From Bacteroidota bacterium (GTDB lineage Bacteria; Bacteroidota; Bacteroidia; B-17B0; Aurantibacillaceae), in contig JADJFB010000008.1 in the NCBI GenBank assembly GCA_016708845.1, positions 68,897 through 132,896 on the forward strand: DNA of 64,000 nucleotides, written 5' to 3'. The notes under the pieces were generated by a model, which was not told where the DNA came from, did no database searches, and saw nothing but the letters and a program-made list of their open reading frames with translations. Shown here piece by piece: positions 9,852 to 19,805 of the stretch. How positions within the stretch are numbered: the first letter of the stretch is position 1; each line of letters opens with the position of its first letter. The translations under genes were made by a program, and so were the position numbers.

Positions 9852-10967
9852 ATGCAACTAAAATATCAAACTAAGCCAAAAGCCATCCTTTTATTAGAAG
9901 ACGGTAAAATTTTTGAAGGCAAAGCTGCCGGAAAAATTGGAACTACTACCGGAGAAATTTGTTTTAATACTGGTATGACTGGCTACCAAGAAATTTTCAC
10001 GGATCCTTCCTATTTCGGGCAAATAGTCGTGATGAACAACGTTCATGTTGGAAATTATGGCATTGAAGAAAGCGAAGTAGAAAGCGACAGCATCAAAATT
10101 TCGGGTATGATTTGCAAGAAATTTAATGATGGTTTTTCTCGTAAACGTGCTCAACAATCCTTACAAGATTATTTTGTAAATGATGGTGTAGTTGCCATTA
10201 GCGATGTGGATACAAGAGCCATTGTTCGTTATATTAGAGATAAGGGTGCAATGAATTGCATCATTTCTTCTGACAATGCTGATATCGATTCTTTAAAAGC
10301 ATTACTAGCTAAGGTTCCAAAAATGGAAGGTTTAGAGTTATCTTCTAAAGTTGCAACAACAAAAGCATACAATTTTGGAGAATGCACAGCAACTTACAAA
10401 GTAGCTGTTTTAGATTTTGGAGTAAAGAAAAACATTCTTCGCTCATTAGCTGAAAGAGATTGTTTCTTAAAAGTATTCCCAATGAAATCTTCTATCAAAG
10501 ATATTTTAGATTTTAACCCAGATGGCATCATGTTAAGTAACGGTCCTGGAGATCCAGGTGTGATGAAAGATGAGATTGCTTTAATTAAAGAAGTAGTAGC
10601 TACTGGAAAACCAGTTTTCGGTATTTGTTTAGGACACCAATTATTAGCTGAATCTCAAGGGATTTCGACTTATAAAATGCATGCAGGTCACCGCGGTATT
10701 AACCATCCCGTAAAAAACATCATTACTGGTAAAAGCGAAATCACCTCTCAAAATCATGGTTTTACTGTAAATGCTGAGGATATTGCCAAAAATCCAGCGA
10801 TTGAAATTACTCATGTAAATTTGAACGATAACACTATTGAAGGGATTCGTATCAAAAATAAACCAGTTTTTTCAGTACAATATCATCCAGAGGCTTGCCC
10901 TGGTCCATTAGACTCTCGTTACTTATTTGATGATTTTGTGAGCAATATCAAGGCTTCAAAAAAGTAA
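9852..10967 (+). CDS. carA: Carbamoyl-phosphate synthase small (glutaminase) subunit
   Basis: Provides ammonia from glutamine for carbamoyl phosphate synthesis, feeding pyrimidine and arginine biosynthesis. The N-terminal CPSase small-subunit domain shows FNTGMTGYQEIFTDPSYFGQ. The C-terminal class I glutaminase domain has the nucleophile in FGICLGHQLLAES (Cys near residue 258) and the catalytic His-Glu in QYHPEACPGP. The length of 371 residues is typical. The large subunit carB is not adjacent. The gene is preceded by a perfect hairpin touching the start codon. Confidence 0.95.
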   Translation: MQLKYQTKPKAILLLEDGKIFEGKAAGKIGTTTGEICFNTGMTGYQEIFTDPSYFGQIVVMNNVHVGNYGIEESEVESDSIKISGMICKKFNDGFSRKRAQQSLQDYFVNDGVVAISDVDTRAIVRYIRDKGAMNCIISSDNADIDSLKALLAKVPKMEGLELSSKVATTKAYNFGECTATYKVAVLDFGVKKNILRSLAERDCFLKVFPMKSSIKDILDFNPDGIMLSNGPGDPGVMKDEIALIKEVVATGKPVFGICLGHQLLAESQGISTYKMHAGHRGINHPVKNIITGKSEITSQNHGFTVNAEDIAKNPAIEITHVNLNDNTIEGIRIKNKPVFSVQYHPEACPGPLDSRYLFDDFVSNIKASKK

Positions 10968-11035
10968 TTCCTCTTACTAATAGCCCAATTTGGCTAATCT
11001 AGCATTAAAAACCTTTAATTTTAGGCTTTTTTTGT

Positions 11036-11043
11036 TACCTTCG
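11036..11043 (+). promoter_or_regulatory. Putative -7 element (TACCTTCG) before der
   Basis: The octamer differs from TAnnTTTG by one base and lies only 4 bases before the ATG (context TACCTTCGCGCCATG). The same spacing is seen before the DUF4293 gene. It suggests a leaderless or near-leaderless mRNA. Confidence 0.4.
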
Positions 11044-11047
11044 CGCC

Positions 11048-12358
11048 ATGTCAAATTTAGTAGCAATCGTTGGTCGCCCTAATGTTGGGAAATCAACACT
11101 TTTTAATAGATTAACCGAGTCGCGTGAAGCCATTGTTGATGATGAACCTGGTGTAACCCGTGATAGACATTATGGTAAGTCTAATTGGAATGGCGTTGAA
11201 TTTTCGGTAGTAGATACCGGTGGTTACATTAAAGGTAGCGACGATATTTTTGAAGAAGAAATCCGTAAACAAGTGCAAATTGCCGTTGACGAAAGTACAA
11301 CCATCATTTTTATGGTAGATGTAACTGATGGCGTTACTCAATTTGATAAAGACGTGGCAAATATTGTGCGTCGAAGTAAAAAGCCCGTTTTATTAGTCGT
11401 TAATAAAGTAGATAACAGTGAGCGTAACTCTTATGCTGCTGAATTTTATAGCCTTGGTTTAGGCGATCCTTACTGTGTTTCTTCCAATAGTGGAATGGGA
11501 ACTGGTGATTTAATGGACGCTTTAGTAAAAACATTTCCGGATGATACAGGAGCCATTGAAGGTAGTGATTTACCTAAAATTGCTATTGTTGGCCGCCCTA
11601 ACGTTGGTAAATCTTCTTTAACCAATGCTTTATTAGGCGAGGAAAGAAATATTGTGACTGCTATTGCAGGAACTACAAGAGATACCATTCATACTCGTTA
11701 CAATAAATTTGGACATGATTTCTTATTGATTGATACCGCTGGTATGCGTAAGAAAGCTAAAGTACACGAAGATATTGAGTTTTATAGTGTGATGCGTACC
11801 ATCAGAGCTATCGAAACATCTGATGTATGTGTATTAATGTTAGATGCTACACAAGGTATCGAATCACAAGATTTGAACATCATTCACTTAATTGTAAAAA
11901 ACCATAAAGGTATTGTTGTTGTAGTAAATAAATGGGATTTAGTTGAAGAAAAAAACACCATGACTACTAAACACTTTGAAGAGCAAATCAGAATTAGCAT
12001 GATGCCTTTTAAAGATGTACCTATTATTTTTACATCTGTTACCGAAAAGCAACGTATCATGAAAGTGATTGATGTGGCAATGGAAGTCTATCAAAACAGA
12101 TCAACAAAAATCCCTACAAGTAAATTAAACGAATACTTTTTACCATTAATTGAAAACTTTCCACCGCCAGCAGTGAAAGGGAAAATTGTAAAAATTAAAT
12201 ACGTAACTCAAATTAAAGATACTTGTGCTTTTGTATTCTTCTGTAATTCGCCGCAGTATTTAACAGATGCTTACAAGCGATTTTTAGAAAACAAGTTTCG
12301 CGAATCCTTTAATTTTACTGGTGTTCCTGTTTCATTTTATTTCAGAGCAAAAAGCTAA
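11048..12358 (+). CDS. der: Ribosome assembly GTPase Der (EngA)
   Basis: Essential double-GTPase acting in 50S ribosome maturation. Two G domains are visible: GRPNVGKSTLFNRLT near residue 8 and GRPNVGKSSLTNALL near residue 182. Each has its G3 DTGG/DTAGM motif and G4 NKVD or NKWD (VVNKVDNSE, VVNKWDLVE). The C-terminal KH-like domain contains TSKLNEYFLPLIENFPPPAVKGK. The 436-residue length is typical. It stands alone between carA and a regulatory-domain protein gene. Confidence 0.96.
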   Translation: MSNLVAIVGRPNVGKSTLFNRLTESREAIVDDEPGVTRDRHYGKSNWNGVEFSVVDTGGYIKGSDDIFEEEIRKQVQIAVDESTTIIFMVDVTDGVTQFDKDVANIVRRSKKPVLLVVNKVDNSERNSYAAEFYSLGLGDPYCVSSNSGMGTGDLMDALVKTFPDDTGAIEGSDLPKIAIVGRPNVGKSSLTNALLGEERNIVTAIAGTTRDTIHTRYNKFGHDFLLIDTAGMRKKAKVHEDIEFYSVMRTIRAIETSDVCVLMLDATQGIESQDLNIIHLIVKNHKGIVVVVNKWDLVEEKNTMTTKHFEEQIRISMMPFKDVPIIFTSVTEKQRIMKVIDVAMEVYQNRSTKIPTSKLNEYFLPLIENFPPPAVKGKIVKIKYVTQIKDTCAFVFFCNSPQYLTDAYKRFLENKFRESFNFTGVPVSFYFRAKS

Positions 12359-12371
12359 TCAATATGATTAA

Positions 12372-12419
12372 TTAGTCATGTTGTTTTCAGTACACAGCAA
12401 ATAAAAATAACATGACTAA
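12372..12419. repeat. 11-bp inverted repeat in the der downstream region
   Basis: TTAGTCATGTT (12372-12382) and AACATGACTAA (12409-12419) are perfect reverse complements 26 bases apart. No T tract follows, so a terminator is less likely than an operator pair or an RNA stem ahead of the next gene. Confidence 0.4.
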
Positions 12420-12453
12420 ACCATAAGACAATTAAAAACAATAACATCAACTT

Positions 12454-13398
12454 ATGAAATCTATTATTTTAGGCTTGGGACTTTTATATGTTTCAGCATT
12501 AACAATTAATGCCCAAGAATTAACAGGCGTTGTAAAGGATAAAAATCAAAAAGGCGTACCTTATGTCAATATTGGCATTCCTGCCAAAGCCTTTGGTATT
12601 ATTACCGATGACAACGGTAATTTTAAATTAAAAATTACTTCCGAAAAAGAAACAGACACTTTACAAATTACTTCGATTGGTTATTATCCTCTAGTAATGA
12701 GTGTTGGCGATTTTAAAAAGGCTTGCCAAGCTAACACTCCAATTATTGTTACCGAAGAAGTGTATCAATTAGCCACAACCGTTGTGCGACCTGATGAATA
12801 TGAAACTAAGGTATTAGGCACAACAAGCGTTGCCGATTTAGAATGTGTAAACCTCAGCGGATTAAAACAAAAAGACACTGCTTCTGTTCGTCGTTATAAA
12901 GAAAAAGGTATTAGCGAAAAATCGGCCGGAATTGAAATAGGTAATAAAATCTCTATTAAAAAGGGACAAGAAACCTTTGTTGATAAGATTCAATTTAAAG
13001 CTTGTTTAGGAGAAAACGATACTGCCATTTTCCGAATCAATATTTATTCGGAAGGTAAAACCGTAAAAAGAGTGTTAACACCTATTGGAATGGTAAAAGT
13101 GGTTAATTCTAATAATGAGTTAAAAGAACCTATTATCATCAAATCAATTGGTAAAACACAAGTTCATGAAATTGATGTTTCTAAACAAAATATCCAAGTA
13201 ACCGACGATTTCATTATTGCTTTAGAATGTATTTATTCTTCGAATTCACAGATGAATATTGGCGCTAAGCCTGCTATGTTCGGTTCTACCGATTTATTAA
13301 TCAGAGAAAGTATTATGGACGAATGGGTTAAAATTCCTATGATTAACTTAACCTTTATTGCCGCTACCGTTACCTATAAAAAGAAGGGTAAGAAGTAA
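12454..13398 (+). CDS. Exported protein with carboxypeptidase-regulatory-like domain
   Basis: A 314-residue protein with an N-terminal signal peptide (hydrophobic residues 4-18, NAQ cleavage context near residue 20). It is followed directly by a CarboxypepD_reg-like beta-sandwich (ELTGVVKDKNQKGVPYVNIGIP...GIITDDNGNFKLKI). The rest, about residues 110-310, is a beta-rich region without a recognised motif. Such proteins are typically periplasmic or outer-membrane-associated in Bacteroidota, but this one lacks a TonB-dependent barrel. It precedes gldN by 69 bases, which may mean functional association with the gliding/T9SS apparatus (inference only). Confidence 0.7.
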   Translation: MKSIILGLGLLYVSALTINAQELTGVVKDKNQKGVPYVNIGIPAKAFGIITDDNGNFKLKITSEKETDTLQITSIGYYPLVMSVGDFKKACQANTPIIVTEEVYQLATTVVRPDEYETKVLGTTSVADLECVNLSGLKQKDTASVRRYKEKGISEKSAGIEIGNKISIKKGQETFVDKIQFKACLGENDTAIFRINIYSEGKTVKRVLTPIGMVKVVNSNNELKEPIIIKSIGKTQVHEIDVSKQNIQVTDDFIIALECIYSSNSQMNIGAKPAMFGSTDLLIRESIMDEWVKIPMINLTFIAATVTYKKKGKK

Positions 13399-13467
13399 GT
13401 TTATATTTTTCTCGTATCTTTTCTTAAGGTCATCAGTTATAGTTGTAACCAACTAAACTCATGCGCC

Positions 13468-14328
13468 ATGAAAACCACTAAAATTTTATGGATTGCTATT
13501 TCACTCATAGCAACCAACGCTGTATTAAAAGCACAAGACACATTCAATCCTCCAACCTACCCTAGCACACAAATAAATCCCTGTGGCGTGCATGACAAAA
13601 ACGTTGGTAACAGAAGAGCGATTAACTACACGAGTTTACGAGAAGGTGATGTAGCTTGGGAAAAACGCGTTTGGAGAGATATTGATATGCGAGAAAAACA
13701 AAATCAGCCTTTGTATTATCCATTAGAATTTAATGCCTGTCGTAGTTCTTTATTTCAGACTATTACTCGACAGATTTTAAACGGAAACATTGTTGCTTTT
13801 AAAGACGAAGAATTTTTAATTCCATATAATTTATCAGAATTCAAAAACAGAATTGTAAAAATCGACACCGTTCCCAATATCGTTTATGATCCTTTAGGTA
13901 ATGAAACCACAGAGTATGTTCCTTTTTATGATTCTACAAGCATTTACGAACGTATCTTAAAATTCAGATTAAAAGAAGATTGGTTTTTCGATCGACAAAA
14001 ATCGAGTTTAGAAGTTCGTATTGTTGGTATTGCCGCTTTCGAATACAATGCCGAACGTGATTATTTTAGAGAAGTGTATTGGGTTTACTTTCCTTCTTGT
14101 CGCCCCTACTTTGCCCGCAACGATGTGTACAATTTTAAAAATGATGCTGAACGCAGAAGTCTAGATGATATCTTTTGGAAACGACAATTTTCAAGTCTCA
14201 TCGTCAAAGAATCGAATGTGCAAGATCGTTATATTGATCAATATCAAAAAGGCATTGATGCTTTAGTAGAAGCTGATAAAATAAAGATGGGAATCTTTAC
14301 TTGGGAACATGATTTGTGGAATTATTAG
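13468..14328 (+). CDS. gldN: Gliding motility / type IX secretion protein GldN (PorN)
   Basis: Periplasmic component of the T9SS core that with GldK/PorK forms the ring attached to the outer membrane. A 286-residue protein with signal peptide (cleavage after KAQ, about residue 23). It has the family pattern REGDVAWEKRVWRDIDMREKQN, EVRIVGIAAFEYN, and the diagnostic C-terminus VKESNVQDRYIDQYQKGID...WEHDLWNY. In most gliding species gldN is the last gene of gldKLMN; here gldK, gldL and gldM are absent and the neighbours are unrelated, so this is a detached or second gldN. A terminator follows immediately. Confidence 0.88.
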   Translation: MKTTKILWIAISLIATNAVLKAQDTFNPPTYPSTQINPCGVHDKNVGNRRAINYTSLREGDVAWEKRVWRDIDMREKQNQPLYYPLEFNACRSSLFQTITRQILNGNIVAFKDEEFLIPYNLSEFKNRIVKIDTVPNIVYDPLGNETTEYVPFYDSTSIYERILKFRLKEDWFFDRQKSSLEVRIVGIAAFEYNAERDYFREVYWVYFPSCRPYFARNDVYNFKNDAERRSLDDIFWKRQFSSLIVKESNVQDRYIDQYQKGIDALVEADKIKMGIFTWEHDLWNY

Positions 14329-14331
14329 AAC

Positions 14332-14364
14332 AAAAAAAGGTTCAGCAAATGCTGAACCTTTTTA
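14332..14364. terminator. Bidirectional terminator between gldN and purL
   Basis: AAAAAGGTTCAGC pairs with GCTGAACCTTTTT around a 4-base loop. A and T tracts on the two sides allow termination of both convergent genes. Confidence 0.85.
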
Positions 14365-14370
14365 ATAATC

Positions 14371-17300
14371 TTATTTCTTCTCAATCCAATTCTTTGCATT
14401 TACAAAAGCTTCTAACCAAGGAGAAACCTCATCATGTCTCTCAGGATAATTAGCCCAATTCCAAGGAAACGTAGAACGCTCAATATGCGGCATCATTACC
14501 AAATGTCTACCAGTTATATCACACATCATCGCTGTGTTGAAATCAGAACCATTTGGATTAGCAGGGTAATTAACATAAGCATATTTTGCAACGATGTTAT
14601 ATTTGTCTTCTGCATAAGGTAATTTAAATTTACCTTCTCCATGTGAAATCCAAACACCTAAAGTACTTCCTTCTAAAGTTGAAAGCATGACTGAATTATT
14701 TTTTTGAATCTTCACTGATGTAAATCCGCTCTCATGCTTTTGTGAGGTATTATGTTTCATCTTTCCATGAACTTCATGTTCAGGATTAATTAATTCTAAT
14801 TCCATCATTAACTGACAACCGTTGCAAATACCTACTGATAAAGTATCTTCACGCTTAAAGAAATTCTTTAAAGCGGTGTTTGCTTTTTCGTTATATAAAA
14901 ATGCACCTGCCCAACCTTTAGCAGAACCTAATACATCTGAATTAGAGAAACCTCCAACTGCTCCAATAAACTGAACATCTTCCAAATTTTCTCTACCCGA
15001 AATTAAATCGGTCATGTGAATATCCTTCACATCAAAGCCTGCTAAATACATCGCATTGGCCATTTCACGTTCTGAGTTAGAACCTTTTTCACGAATGATG
15101 GCTGCTTTAGGACGAGGTTTTGACGAATCAATTACAGGTAATTTGCCATCAAACTGTTTAGGGAAAGTAAACTCTAAAGCTTGGTTTTTATAGTTAGTAT
15201 AACGCTCCTGCGCCATTCCATTTTTAGATTGTTTAGAATCTAATAAGAAAGAGGTTTTATACCAAGTATCTCTTGTTTCAGAAACATTAAACGTAAAAGT
15301 ATCTGCATTATTCTTAATCGTTACTGAATTACCTTCAGCAACCGAACCAATTTTAAAAACCTCAACCTTATGTTTTGCAAACTCTGCCTCTACAGAAGCA
15401 TCTGCTTGGAAAACAACAGCAATATTTTCATTAAATAAGGCTTTTACGGTATCACTTTCTTTTAAAGAAGATAAATCATAATTCGCACCTAAGTTTACAT
15501 CTGCAAAACACATCTCTAATAAAGTGGTAATTAAACCACCGCTGCCAACATCGTGACCTGCTTTGATTTTACGTTCTTTAATTAAATCTTGTAATACATT
15601 AAATGCTTTTTTAAAGTAAGCACCATCTTTAATGGTTGGAACTTCAGTCCCAATTTTATTTAATATTTGCGCAAAAGATGTACCTCCTAACTTGAATGTA
15701 TCTTGAGATAAATTCAAATAATAAATGTTACCACCATTACGTTTCAAAACCGGCTCAACCACTTTAGTAATGTTTGAGCAGTTTCCTGCAGCTGAAATAA
15801 TAACCGTTCCAGGAGCAATTACCTCATCGTTAGGATATTTTTGTTTCATGGATAAAGAATCTTTTCCTGTTGGAATATTGATTCCTAATTCAATGGCAAA
15901 ATCCGAACAAGCTTTTACTGCTTCGTATAAACGAGCATCTTCGCCTTCGTTCTTGCAAGCCCACATCCAGTTTGCCGATAATGAAACCGATTGCAAATTA
16001 TCTTTTAATGGTGCCCAAACTAAATTAGATAAAGCTTCTGCAATCGCAGTTCTTGAGCCTGCTGCTGGATCTATTAATGCCGCAATTGATGAATGACCAA
16101 TAGTTGTGGCAATACCTTCTTTACCTTTATAATCTAATGCCATGACGCCCACATTATTTAAAGGCAATTGTAATGGACCCGCACATTGTTGTTTGGCAAC
16201 TCGTCCGCCTACACAACGGTCAACTTTATTCGTTAACCAATCTTTACAAGCAACAGCTTCTAATTGCAACACTTGATTTAAGTATGCAGGAACATTAGCT
16301 GTTGAATACGTTAACTCTGCATAACTGCGTTGAACGTTTTTATCCGTCATAATGGTTTTTGGAGAGCTTCCAAAAAAATCTTCCAAAGCATAATCCATTG
16401 GTTTTAAACCAGTCGATTTTGATTGAAAAGTAAAACGATGGTCGTTCGTTACATCACCTACTTGATACATTGGCGAACGCTCGCGATCGGCAATACGTTG
16501 TAAAGTCGCTATATCTTTTTCACCAATCACTAAGCCCATGCGTTCTTGTGATTCGTTACCAATAATTTCTTTAGCTGATAATGTTGGATCGCCCACTGGC
16601 AATTTATCCAAATCAATTAAACCACCTGTAGCTTCTACTAATTCTGATAAACAGTTTAAGTGTCCGCCAGCACCATGATCGTGAATAGATACAATTGGAT
16701 TATTATCGCTTTCTACTAAACCACGAATAGCATTAGCGGCACGTTTTTGCATTTCGGGATTAGAACGTTGGATAGCATTTAATTCGATTCCCGAACCAAA
16801 AGCACCTGTATCAGCTGATGAAACAGCTGCTCCACCCATTCCGATACGGTAATTTTCTCCACCTAAAATAACAATCTTATCTCCTTTGCTTGGCGTTTTT
16901 TTAATAGCTTGATTTAATTTCCCGTAACCAATTCCGCCAGCTTGCATAATTACTTTATCATAACCAATCTTGCGATTATTTTCGTCGTGCTCAAAGGTTA
17001 ATACCGAACCAGTAATTAATGGTTGACCAAATTTATTTCCAAAATCAGAAGCACCGTTAGACGCTTTGATTAAAATATCCATTGGTGTTTGATACAACCA
17101 TTTTCTTTCTTTCATTCCAGCCTCCCACTCTCTTCCATTTTCTAAACGAGAATAAGAAGTCATGTATACTGCTGTTCCTGCTAGAGGCAATGAGCCTTGG
17201 CCTCCTGCTAAACGGTCGCGAATTTCTCCACCCGAACCAGTTGCGGCGCCATTAAAAGGTTCAACTGTTGTTGGGAAATTATGTGTTTCTGCTTTTAAAG

Positions 17301-18027
17301 ATAAAACCGAATCAAATTCTTTTTCTTGGTAAAAATCTGGTTTGTCTGAAGTCTTAGGCGCAAACTGAACAACCTTAGGTCCTTTCACAAAAGCCACATT
17401 GTCTTTATAAGCAGAAACGATATCGTTAGGATTCGTCTCTGATGTTTTTTTAATTAACTTAAAAAGAGAAGTTGGTTTTGTTTCGCCATCAATCACAAAT
17501 GTTCCATTAAATATTTTATGGCGACAGTGTTCTGAATTTGCTTGAGAGAACGCGAAAATTTCAGAGTCGGTTAATTTACGTCCTAACTTGGTAGATAAGT
17601 TATTTAAGTAATCTACTTCTTCGCTGCTTAAAGCTAAACCTTCTGATTTATTATAAGCGGCAATGTCTGTAATATCTAAAATTGGTTCAGGCTTTACATT
17701 AATCGTAAAAATATCTTGATTCAATTCGCTATACTTTTGAGACAACATTGGATCAAAAGCAGTAAAGTCTGCTGCAACTTTTTCAAATTCTTCAATTCGG
17801 ATAATGCCAGTAATTCCCATGTTTTGGGTAATCTCAACCGCATTAGTACTCCAAGGTGTAATCATAGCGGCACGTGGGCCAACAAAAAAATCCGTTACTA
17901 CGGACTTCTCTATTTTATGTGCATCAGCAAAAAGCCAATTTAATTTTTGAATGTTTTCTGATGAGATGGAATCTTGTGCTTGAACTGCAAAAACAATGTT
18001 GGATTGGTTTCCGAAGAAATGAATCAT
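14371..18027 (-). CDS. purL: Phosphoribosylformylglycinamidine synthase, large single-chain form
   Basis: Catalyses the fourth step of purine synthesis, FGAR to FGAM, using glutamine and ATP. At 1218 residues it is the single-chain form that includes its own glutaminase domain. The FGAM synthase halves show FSQANSEHCRHKIFNG near residue 165, KAETHNFPTTVEPFNGAATGSGGEIRD, and SIHDHGAGGH. The C-terminal class I glutaminase has the nucleophile in VGICNGCQLMMEL and the His-Glu pair in MMPHIERSTFPW. It is transcribed alone and convergently with gldN. Confidence 0.96.
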   Translation of the reverse strand: MIHFFGNQSNIVFAVQAQDSISSENIQKLNWLFADAHKIEKSVVTDFFVGPRAAMITPWSTNAVEITQNMGITGIIRIEEFEKVAADFTAFDPMLSQKYSELNQDIFTINVKPEPILDITDIAAYNKSEGLALSSEEVDYLNNLSTKLGRKLTDSEIFAFSQANSEHCRHKIFNGTFVIDGETKPTSLFKLIKKTSETNPNDIVSAYKDNVAFVKGPKVVQFAPKTSDKPDFYQEKEFDSVLSLKAETHNFPTTVEPFNGAATGSGGEIRDRLAGGQGSLPLAGTAVYMTSYSRLENGREWEAGMKERKWLYQTPMDILIKASNGASDFGNKFGQPLITGSVLTFEHDENNRKIGYDKVIMQAGGIGYGKLNQAIKKTPSKGDKIVILGGENYRIGMGGAAVSSADTGAFGSGIELNAIQRSNPEMQKRAANAIRGLVESDNNPIVSIHDHGAGGHLNCLSELVEATGGLIDLDKLPVGDPTLSAKEIIGNESQERMGLVIGEKDIATLQRIADRERSPMYQVGDVTNDHRFTFQSKSTGLKPMDYALEDFFGSSPKTIMTDKNVQRSYAELTYSTANVPAYLNQVLQLEAVACKDWLTNKVDRCVGGRVAKQQCAGPLQLPLNNVGVMALDYKGKEGIATTIGHSSIAALIDPAAGSRTAIAEALSNLVWAPLKDNLQSVSLSANWMWACKNEGEDARLYEAVKACSDFAIELGINIPTGKDSLSMKQKYPNDEVIAPGTVIISAAGNCSNITKVVEPVLKRNGGNIYYLNLSQDTFKLGGTSFAQILNKIGTEVPTIKDGAYFKKAFNVLQDLIKERKIKAGHDVGSGGLITTLLEMCFADVNLGANYDLSSLKESDTVKALFNENIAVVFQADASVEAEFAKHKVEVFKIGSVAEGNSVTIKNNADTFTFNVSETRDTWYKTSFLLDSKQSKNGMAQERYTNYKNQALEFTFPKQFDGKLPVIDSSKPRPKAAIIREKGSNSEREMANAMYLAGFDVKDIHMTDLISGRENLEDVQFIGAVGGFSNSDVLGSAKGWAGAFLYNEKANTALKNFFKREDTLSVGICNGCQLMMELELINPEHEVHGKMKHNTSQKHESGFTSVKIQKNNSVMLSTLEGSTLGVWISHGEGKFKLPYAEDKYNIVAKYAYVNYPANPNGSDFNTAMMCDITGRHLVMMPHIERSTFPWNWANYPERHDEVSPWLEAFVNAKNWIEKK

Positions 18028-18132
18028 ATGTAGTGATTTTTGTGAGATTTTTGAAGGTACAAAGTTAACTTTATAGAATTAATTAGCCAATTAGCAAACC
18101 ATTATTTATCCATAAAAATCAATAGATTTAAA

Positions 18133-18168
18133 CAAAAAAGGCTCAGTGTTTAACCGAGCCTTTTTAAT
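18133..18168 (-). terminator. Terminator downstream of the DUF4412-like gene
   Basis: AAAAAAGGCTC and GAGCCTTTTT arms flank a loop containing GTGTTTAAC. It lies 16 bases beyond the stop of the gene at 18184-18864 in its direction of transcription. Confidence 0.7.
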
Positions 18169-18183
18169 AATTTAAGAGGAAAA

Positions 18184-18864
18184 TTATTTTCCGCCTTGCA
18201 TTGCTTTTAATTCGTCCATCGTCATCATTTTGTAACCTTCCGTAGATAATTCAAATTTTGAATCCGCCACTGGTTCAATAGATACTTCTTTGGCAACCAT
18301 TTTAAATTTCATTGGACCTTGAGCTCCTGAATATTCAAAAGGAACACCTTTTAAACCTTTCATAAAACTTTGTCCGCGACCTTTACCTTCTTTATTTAAG
18401 TTTTCGAATTTATCAGAATACCAAATTTCCATTTTTTCTTCTTTTTTATCTTTACCTACCATAGTAACGATCGCTTTTTTACACTCATAGCCAGCAATTG
18501 TTTTTGTTTCAGTAGTATATTCCATTTTTGGATCAGCAGGCTTTTCTTTTTGTTTAGCCTCTTCTTTTTCCATTTCTTCCTTAGTTTGTTTCACAGCAAT
18601 TTTATTTCCCATTTGCTCCATCAACATCACCATTCCTTTATCATCTACTAAAGTTTGATTTGTAAACATCATTGACGACATTTCTGTTAAAACCTTAGTG
18701 TTTTTAAATGTTGATTTTAATTCCATATCACCTATCATGGCTGCTTGCTCAGGAGGAAGACCTTCCATCGTCATAGCATAAGTAATAGCTCCTTCTTTAA
18801 TTTGTGCATTTAATGATAATGCTGATAATGCAACAACAGCTAGTGTAGAGAATAATTTGTTCAT
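18184..18864 (-). CDS. Exported DUF4412-like protein
   Basis: A 226-residue protein with a signal peptide (LNAQ cleavage context near residue 20). The family hallmark is the pattern TKTIAGYECKKAIVTM, with a strand reading KMEIWYSDKFENL. These secreted Bacteroidota proteins are thought to be beta-rich periplasmic or outer-membrane lipid-associated proteins, with no proven function. A lysine/glutamate-rich linker (KEEMEKEEAKQKEKPADP, residues ~98-115) is inserted in the middle. It is paralogous to the next gene upstream (19002-19688), with the same order of motifs, so the two probably arose by tandem duplication. Confidence 0.65.
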   Translation of the reverse strand: MNKLFSTLAVVALSALSLNAQIKEGAITYAMTMEGLPPEQAAMIGDMELKSTFKNTKVLTEMSSMMFTNQTLVDDKGMVMLMEQMGNKIAVKQTKEEMEKEEAKQKEKPADPKMEYTTETKTIAGYECKKAIVTMVGKDKKEEKMEIWYSDKFENLNKEGKGRGQSFMKGLKGVPFEYSGAQGPMKFKMVAKEVSIEPVADSKFELSTEGYKMMTMDELKAMQGGK

Positions 18865-19001
18865 TTGATTTATTTTAAAAATTTGATTTTATATTTTCAA
18901 TTGGTATGCCAAGTTACCAATTTGATAGTTTTGAAATGCAAAAATATGCTAAATGGTAAAATGAATTGATGAATTGTAGAAAAAACGAGTTAGTTATTAA
19001 A

Positions 19002-19688
19002 CTACTTTTGGATATCTTCAAATAGCTTCTCCATCTCGGTGCGAGTTACTATTTTATAAAAAGCTGGAACTTCAAAATCCTCATCTTTTATTTCTTCTTT
19101 CTTTACTGCTGTTGCGGTAAAACACATTTCTAATCCTAGTTTCTTTAAACGGTATTGCATTAACATTCCTTTAATATCTTTATAAGGACCCACGTTATTA
19201 ATACTATCTAAGCCTAATTCATCTGTATAATATACATCAAACGTAACGCTTGGATCGCTTACCATTGTGGCTTTTATTTTTTTGCAATCGTAGCCAGCTA
19301 TTTTCTTCGTTCCTTTTACTTCTTCCAACTTTAATTCATAGCCTTTATTTTCTTGAATTAAATCAGCTTCATTTTGAATACAAGCATTTTTGATATCCAT
19401 AAACTTCACCATTTGACTCAGGGTCTTTTTGGCGGGATCGCTAATAAAAGTGGTATTAAAAATACCCATGGTACTCATTTCAACTTGTAATTTATTTCCT
19501 TTAAACTTAACGGTTGCTGAGCTTGGAGCTAAGCCCGCCATAGGATGAGATTGATCTACGACCTCAGCATTATACTCAATTAAACCTTCAGTTAAAGAAT
19601 TCTCAGTTCTCTTAGAGTCGCCACAAGAGCTAAGTATCAATAATGAAACTAGAGAGAAGAATGACAGTATTCGTTTTGTTGTTCTCAA
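19002..19688 (-). CDS. DUF4412-like lipoprotein
   Basis: A 228-residue protein with a lipoprotein signal peptide (lipobox context LILSSCGDS, Cys near residue 22). It shares with its downstream neighbour the KKIAGYDCKKIKATMV motif and the FDVYYTDELG strand. It is therefore a lipid-anchored paralogue of that exported protein, probably on the periplasmic side of the outer membrane. The two genes are 137 bases apart on the same strand. Function is unknown. Confidence 0.65.
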   Translation of the reverse strand: MRTTKRILSFFSLVSLLILSSCGDSKRTENSLTEGLIEYNAEVVDQSHPMAGLAPSSATVKFKGNKLQVEMSTMGIFNTTFISDPAKKTLSQMVKFMDIKNACIQNEADLIQENKGYELKLEEVKGTKKIAGYDCKKIKATMVSDPSVTFDVYYTDELGLDSINNVGPYKDIKGMLMQYRLKKLGLEMCFTATAVKKEEIKDEDFEVPAFYKIVTRTEMEKLFEDIQK

Positions 19689-19805
19689 AAAGATAAGTTA
19701 TAGAAATCGAAAGATAATCATTTGATTTAAACCGACAAATTAATCTCTTAAATTTCGTTAAATTATTTTTTAACCCGTTTGGCAAGATATAATTACCAGA
19801 AACTA

